Of a stretch of DNA of 64,000 bases, positions 60,694 to 64,000 are shown one piece after another (position 1 is the first letter of the stretch; every line of letters begins with the position of its first letter). Source of the DNA: G963662655 sp963665015 (lineage in GTDB: Bacteria; Cloacimonadota; Cloacimonadia; Cloacimonadales; JAIOQZ01); contig CAXXSY010000003.1 of assembly GCA_963665015.2 (NCBI GenBank), positions 1,054,001-1,118,000 on the forward strand. Reading direction: 5' to 3'. A program made the translations under genes and the position numbers. The notes below the pieces were generated by a model. The model did not search any database. It was not told the origin of the DNA and saw only the letters and a list, made by a program, of their open reading frames with translations.

Positions 60694-63042
60694 ATGAGAA
60701 ACCTGATAACCTTGATCCTTCTCACAGCTGCGATAACTCTCTCTGCAACCACTATCACCGTCAAACAGGACGGAACCGGTGACTGGACAACCATTCAATC
60801 TGCTGTGAACGCATCCGCTGAGGGCGATACAGTTCTTGTTTGGCCCGGAACCTACTACGAGAACGTTAACTTCAACGGGCACGGTATTACCATTGCCAGC
60901 CTGGAACTGACGACAGGGGATGAAAGCTATATTGGTTCTACTATCGTCAATGGTAATCAAAATGGCTCATGTTTCAGGATATTGGAGCATGAGCAAAACG
61001 CGCGGATTCGAGGTTTCACTATTACAAGCGGGATCGGACACTATTTAGGCGATTATAGGCATGGTGGAGGCATCACGATATGCACAATTTCCTATACGGA
61101 ACTAATAATTAGTGCCGAAATAACAAATTGCAGAATTCATCACAACATTGCATATGCAGGGGGCGGTGTATTTGTTTCTCAGGCTTGTGTATTACTTTCT
61201 GGGGTGTCGATCCATGATAATCAAGCAAATTTCGGTGGGGGTTTGCAGGCTCATTACCACACATTCCTTACATTTAGTAACGAGAATCGATGTAATATAT
61301 ACAATAATAATGCCGCAGTCCAGTGTGATATCAGGATAGCGGATGCTGGAAATGATGTCCATGTCATTGTGGACACTTTCACAGTAAATCCTCCTACGAA
61401 GTACTTTTCTTACTTTTTCCAGCAGTTTGGAGATGATGGTGTTTTGACGCACGATGTTTTACATGGGTGGATGGAAGAGATCAATCATGATCTTTACGTA
61501 GCTCCTGATGGCGATGATACAAACAGCGGACTTACGGAAGACGATCCGCTACAGAATATCTCTCTGGCAATGCGGATGATCGCATCCGATAGTCTTAATC
61601 CTAAAACAGTGCATGTTTCTGCTGGCCATTACAGTCGGGAGCAAACCAATCTGATTCTTCCTGTATCGGTCAAAGACTTATGTTGTTTAAAGGGTGAAAG
61701 TAGCGAAACCGTGACACTTACCAATGATTTTGGATTGTACTTCTTTGGGAATGAATTTTACTCAAATGAAATTTGCGTATCAGGTTTCAGATTGATTAAT
61801 ACTCAATATACTGAGACAATGCATTTAACAACCTACTGTACAAACGCATATCATGATGATCTTATACTTAATAACGCTAATGGTGAGTATTGTGGTGGTT
61901 TTGTTGTTACAGACACAGAGAGTATCACGCTTACGAAAACCAAGATTACAAACAACAACTCTGTTTATTGTGCCGGAGCTTATATTTCGGCGGAATACTC
62001 TGATATTAATAATTGCCAATTCCTGGATAATCACTCAACCGGAACAGCTCAATACGATATTGGTACATCCCACCTTTCAATAGGTATGCACGGCGATGCA
62101 GTGGTAGAAAACTGCACATTCGGAAATGGATCCAGCCTGGCGACATATGGGAGTACATCTGTATCAATCGGAAGCTGGGAAGACCTCGAACCGCACCTCA
62201 CCTTCCGCAACAACCTGATCTACAACAACAGCGTACCAACGGCTGCGACGGTCCGGCTGGAAAGCCGCGGCGGCGCGGATATCTACAACTGCACGTTCGT
62301 GAACAACGAGGCGGATGTGGCGGCCTTGCAGGTGGAAGGCTACGAGGTCAACATCGCCAACTGCATCTTCGATAACGATACGCCCTTCGAGATCACCTTC
62401 CACGATTGGACCAGCGACCCCGTGGAAACCACCATCAACATCGACCACTGCAACATCAAGGGCGGCGAATCCGCTGTGTATGTCCCCAATCTCGAAATAT
62501 ACACTCTCAACTGGCTCGAGGGCAACATCGACGCACCGCCGGACTGGGACGAATACGATCCCGATAATTTATTCCCCTACCGCTTGCCGGACGACGATCT
62601 CGGCATCGATGCAGGCAGGGCGGACACCACCGGCATGTACTTGCCCATCTACGACCTGATCTACCATGACCGCGTCATCGACGGCAACCAGGACGGCACT
62701 GCCCGTATCGACATGGGTTGCTACGAGCACGATCCGTATCCCGTCGTTGAAGAAGATATCCCACGCTACGAGTCGGGACTTACCAACTACCCGAATCCGT
62801 TCAATCCCAGCACCACCATCCGCTTCACGATACCGAGCACATCCACGGTCAGGATCGCCATCTACAACATGCGCGGTCAGAAGATACGTGACTTAGGCGG
62901 CATCACCTATCAAGCTGGCGACCATGAAATCGTGTGGGATGGACGCAATAATCGGCAATCGACGGTCAGTAGCGGTGTCTATATCTGTCGGATGAGCTAC
63001 TCCGGAAAGACGTTGCACCGCAAAATGATGATGATGAAATAG
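60694..63042 (+). CDS. Secreted right-handed beta-helix protein with type IX-like sorting domain
   Basis: A 782-residue exported protein (signal peptide 1-18, 'LILLTAAITLSA'). The opening 'ITVKQDGTGDWTTIQSAVNASAEGDTVLVWPGTYYENVNF' (landmark) is the start of a pectate-lyase-like parallel beta helix, with a second helix starting 'DLYVAPDGDDTNSGLTEDDPLQNI' near residue 264. Repeated Asn-rich turns ('NNLIYNNSVPTAATV', 'YNCTFVNNEADVAAL') continue to about residue 620. The last 90 residues are a sorting domain ('NYPNPFNPSTTIRFTIP', 'IYNMRGQKIRDL', 'VWDGRNNRQSTVSSGVY'). Bases about 60950-62170 are clearly A/T-richer than both ends, which suggests a swapped-in core. Polysaccharide binding or cleavage is possible. 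Confidence 0.83.
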   Translation: MRNLITLILLTAAITLSATTITVKQDGTGDWTTIQSAVNASAEGDTVLVWPGTYYENVNFNGHGITIASLELTTGDESYIGSTIVNGNQNGSCFRILEHEQNARIRGFTITSGIGHYLGDYRHGGGITICTISYTELIISAEITNCRIHHNIAYAGGGVFVSQACVLLSGVSIHDNQANFGGGLQAHYHTFLTFSNENRCNIYNNNAAVQCDIRIADAGNDVHVIVDTFTVNPPTKYFSYFFQQFGDDGVLTHDVLHGWMEEINHDLYVAPDGDDTNSGLTEDDPLQNISLAMRMIASDSLNPKTVHVSAGHYSREQTNLILPVSVKDLCCLKGESSETVTLTNDFGLYFFGNEFYSNEICVSGFRLINTQYTETMHLTTYCTNAYHDDLILNNANGEYCGGFVVTDTESITLTKTKITNNNSVYCAGAYISAEYSDINNCQFLDNHSTGTAQYDIGTSHLSIGMHGDAVVENCTFGNGSSLATYGSTSVSIGSWEDLEPHLTFRNNLIYNNSVPTAATVRLESRGGADIYNCTFVNNEADVAALQVEGYEVNIANCIFDNDTPFEITFHDWTSDPVETTINIDHCNIKGGESAVYVPNLEIYTLNWLEGNIDAPPDWDEYDPDNLFPYRLPDDDLGIDAGRADTTGMYLPIYDLIYHDRVIDGNQDGTARIDMGCYEHDPYPVVEEDIPRYESGLTNYPNPFNPSTTIRFTIPSTSTVRIAIYNMRGQKIRDLGGITYQAGDHEIVWDGRNNRQSTVSSGVYICRMSYSGKTLHRKMMMMK

Positions 63043-63044
63043 CC

Positions 63045-63893
63045 CTACTCGTCTGCCTCCAGCATGATCAGATAATCGCCCATCTTGAATTTCACATCTT
63101 GGAGCAATTTCGGCACGGGCGTGATCACCGCGATCTTCAGCTCCGGCATCAGTGTCGCGAGTCTCGAAACTGTTCCCAGATAACTGTTGCTGTGGAAGTC
63201 GCCGCAGAAGTGGATGATTTTCTGCTCGGGAAATTGTTCGCGGTGGTTGGCGATACTCTCGGCCATGGTGTCGTCCTTGAGACACTGTGCCATGTAGAGG
63301 AACTCCTTGTTCGACTTACCCATGGGATGCATACCGCCGGACATGGTATTCATGAAGCGCTTTTTGTAATCGTCATCCGGAGCGTTCAGTTTACGGGCGG
63401 CATAGCGTTTATCCTTTTCCGGGAATGCCTCGAAAGCTTCCATGCCGCCTCTGCTTACTTCCGCCGCCAACCTCCTGGGGACATTCGCGGCGATGACGTG
63501 GAGACGTTTCTCCTTCGCGAATTCGATCAACGGGCGGTAGTCGGTCGGGTAATTTCCCCAGGGTCGCGCCGTTTCCAGAAACTGTGTCTCCGCAATGTCC
63601 CCGGCGAGGTATCGATCGAGTGTCGGCTGCACGTCGCGCTCAAACATCTCCATGGACACGGCGAGGTTCGGATTCTTTTTGTAGAGCGCCTTCAGCAGGT
63701 CGATTTCCATCCGGTGCAGGATCGCGTTGTCGTGGTACTCTCCGAAGAAGATGACGTCGTATTGCGTGAGTTCGTCGGCGAGTTGCTCGATCGTGAATGC
63801 CCCCCCTTTGTCCCCCCTTATCTGGGCCGTGTCCGCACAAAGCATCAGGATCGGCAGCAGAAGCAGTGTCAGCGCAAGAACCAACCATCTCAT
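63045..63893 (-). CDS. ChaN-like (DUF399) haem-binding-type exported protein
   Basis: A 282-residue exported protein with a hydrophobic N-terminus ('VLALTLLLLPILMLC', residues 4-18; no perfect lipobox). The DUF399/ChaN pattern is clear: 'YDVIFFGEYHDNAILHRMEIDLLKAL', 'LAVSMEMFERDVQPTLDRYLAG', 'WGNYPTDYRPLIEFAKEKRLHVIAANVPR' and 'IIHFCGDFHSNSYLGTVSRL'. ChaN of Campylobacter binds stacked haem and helps iron uptake; the 'GEYHD' and 'GDFHS' motifs are shared with a wider group of EreA/ChaN hydrolase-like folds. The start at 63893 overlaps the preceding gene's stop (ATGA). It converges on the beta-helix gene with two bases between. Confidence 0.85.
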   Translation of the reverse strand: MRWLVLALTLLLLPILMLCADTAQIRGDKGGAFTIEQLADELTQYDVIFFGEYHDNAILHRMEIDLLKALYKKNPNLAVSMEMFERDVQPTLDRYLAGDIAETQFLETARPWGNYPTDYRPLIEFAKEKRLHVIAANVPRRLAAEVSRGGMEAFEAFPEKDKRYAARKLNAPDDDYKKRFMNTMSGGMHPMGKSNKEFLYMAQCLKDDTMAESIANHREQFPEQKIIHFCGDFHSNSYLGTVSRLATLMPELKIAVITPVPKLLQDVKFKMGDYLIMLEADE

Positions 63894-64000
63894 CGAATCA
63901 CGGTCACCTTTTTCACGATGGGGCCGGTTTGCGTTTCGGCTTTGAAGAGGTAGATTCCTTCCGCGACCTTCTTGCCGTCGATGTCTCTGCCGTCCCATTG
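63890..64000 (-). CDS. C-terminal end of a protein with FlgD/type IX-like tail (5' part outside window)
   Basis: The last 36 codons of a gene whose start lies beyond the window. They read 'QWDGRDIDGKKVAEGIYLFK' and end 'VKKVTVIR', which is the final two strands of the same Ig-like sorting or FlgD-like domain that ends several secreted proteins here (compare 'VWDGRNESGQSASSGLYFVR' at 41780-43339). The stop overlaps the ChaN-like gene's ATG, so the two are probably co-transcribed. Confidence 0.75.
   Translation of the reverse strand, partial: QWDGRDIDGKKVAEGIYLFKAETQTGPIVKKVTVIR

Overview
The window reads as chromosomal DNA of a Gram-negative, probably anaerobic bacterium of the FCB superphylum, in the general area of Cloacimonadota, Marinimicrobia or Fermentibacterota. 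The lineage is inferred, not proven. The evidence is several secreted proteins ending in a 'PNPFNP' C-terminal sorting domain of the type IX secretion kind, three short D15-type outer-membrane barrels, a lipoprotein nuclease and sortilin-like FlgD/Ig tails. Genes are GC-rich, densely packed and often coupled by ATGA or GTGA overlaps. No rRNA, CRISPR array, transposase or phage gene was seen.

Layout. 1-495: end of a ZnuC-like ABC ATPase. 497-9993 (minus): a ten-gene operon combining sugar transamination (WecE), WbqC and PglD/NeuD-type sugar modification, a GtrB-like glycosyltransferase, an AglD-like flippase and a large polytopic membrane protein with a NadA-like iron-sulfur enzyme, a PaaK/CapK adenylate-forming enzyme, a CitE-like lyase and a MaoC-like hydratase. 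It looks like a pathway for decorating a surface glycan with an unusual acyl group. 10254-14061 (minus): a selenocysteine locus in the order selC-like tRNA, selA, selB. The tRNA has the long variable arm of tRNA-Sec but a GCA (Cys) anticodon. 14315-26069: an acetyltransferase, a 1196-residue secreted repeat protein, an 1828-residue kinase/ATPase/TPR/histidine kinase and a sorted OB-fold protein.

26294-36993 (plus): tightly coupled genes for acetate kinase, a D15 barrel, MtaB, topoisomerase III, a 2-hydroxyacid dehydrogenase, a BtpA-like protein, an endonuclease-I-type lipoprotein, an MlaF-like ATPase and a sirtuin. 37297-41461: MeaB, an amidohydrolase and a cyclic-2,3-diphosphoglycerate-synthetase-like GTPase. 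41780-55084: secreted and envelope proteins, an SppA-like protein fused to a barrel-like N-terminus, DUF401, YjbQ, a CBS protein, two D15 barrels, SIMPL, a GH-like lipoprotein-type protein and XseA. 55362-59368: both methylmalonyl-CoA mutase subunits. 59574-64000: three secreted or envelope proteins and the end of a fourth.

Metabolically, MutA/MutB, MeaB and AckA suggest propionyl-/methylmalonyl-CoA turnover linked to acetate fermentation. The intergenic spaces are unusual. They are filled with families of hairpin repeats whose arms differ from copy to copy but nearly always stay complementary, inside conserved flanks (GAGATGC...GCGxTCC), plus a second family built on paired ACATTCGGAAG boxes inside locus-specific inverted flanks. 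The selC-like tRNA, the acyl-glycan operon and these modular hairpins are the three items most worth following up.
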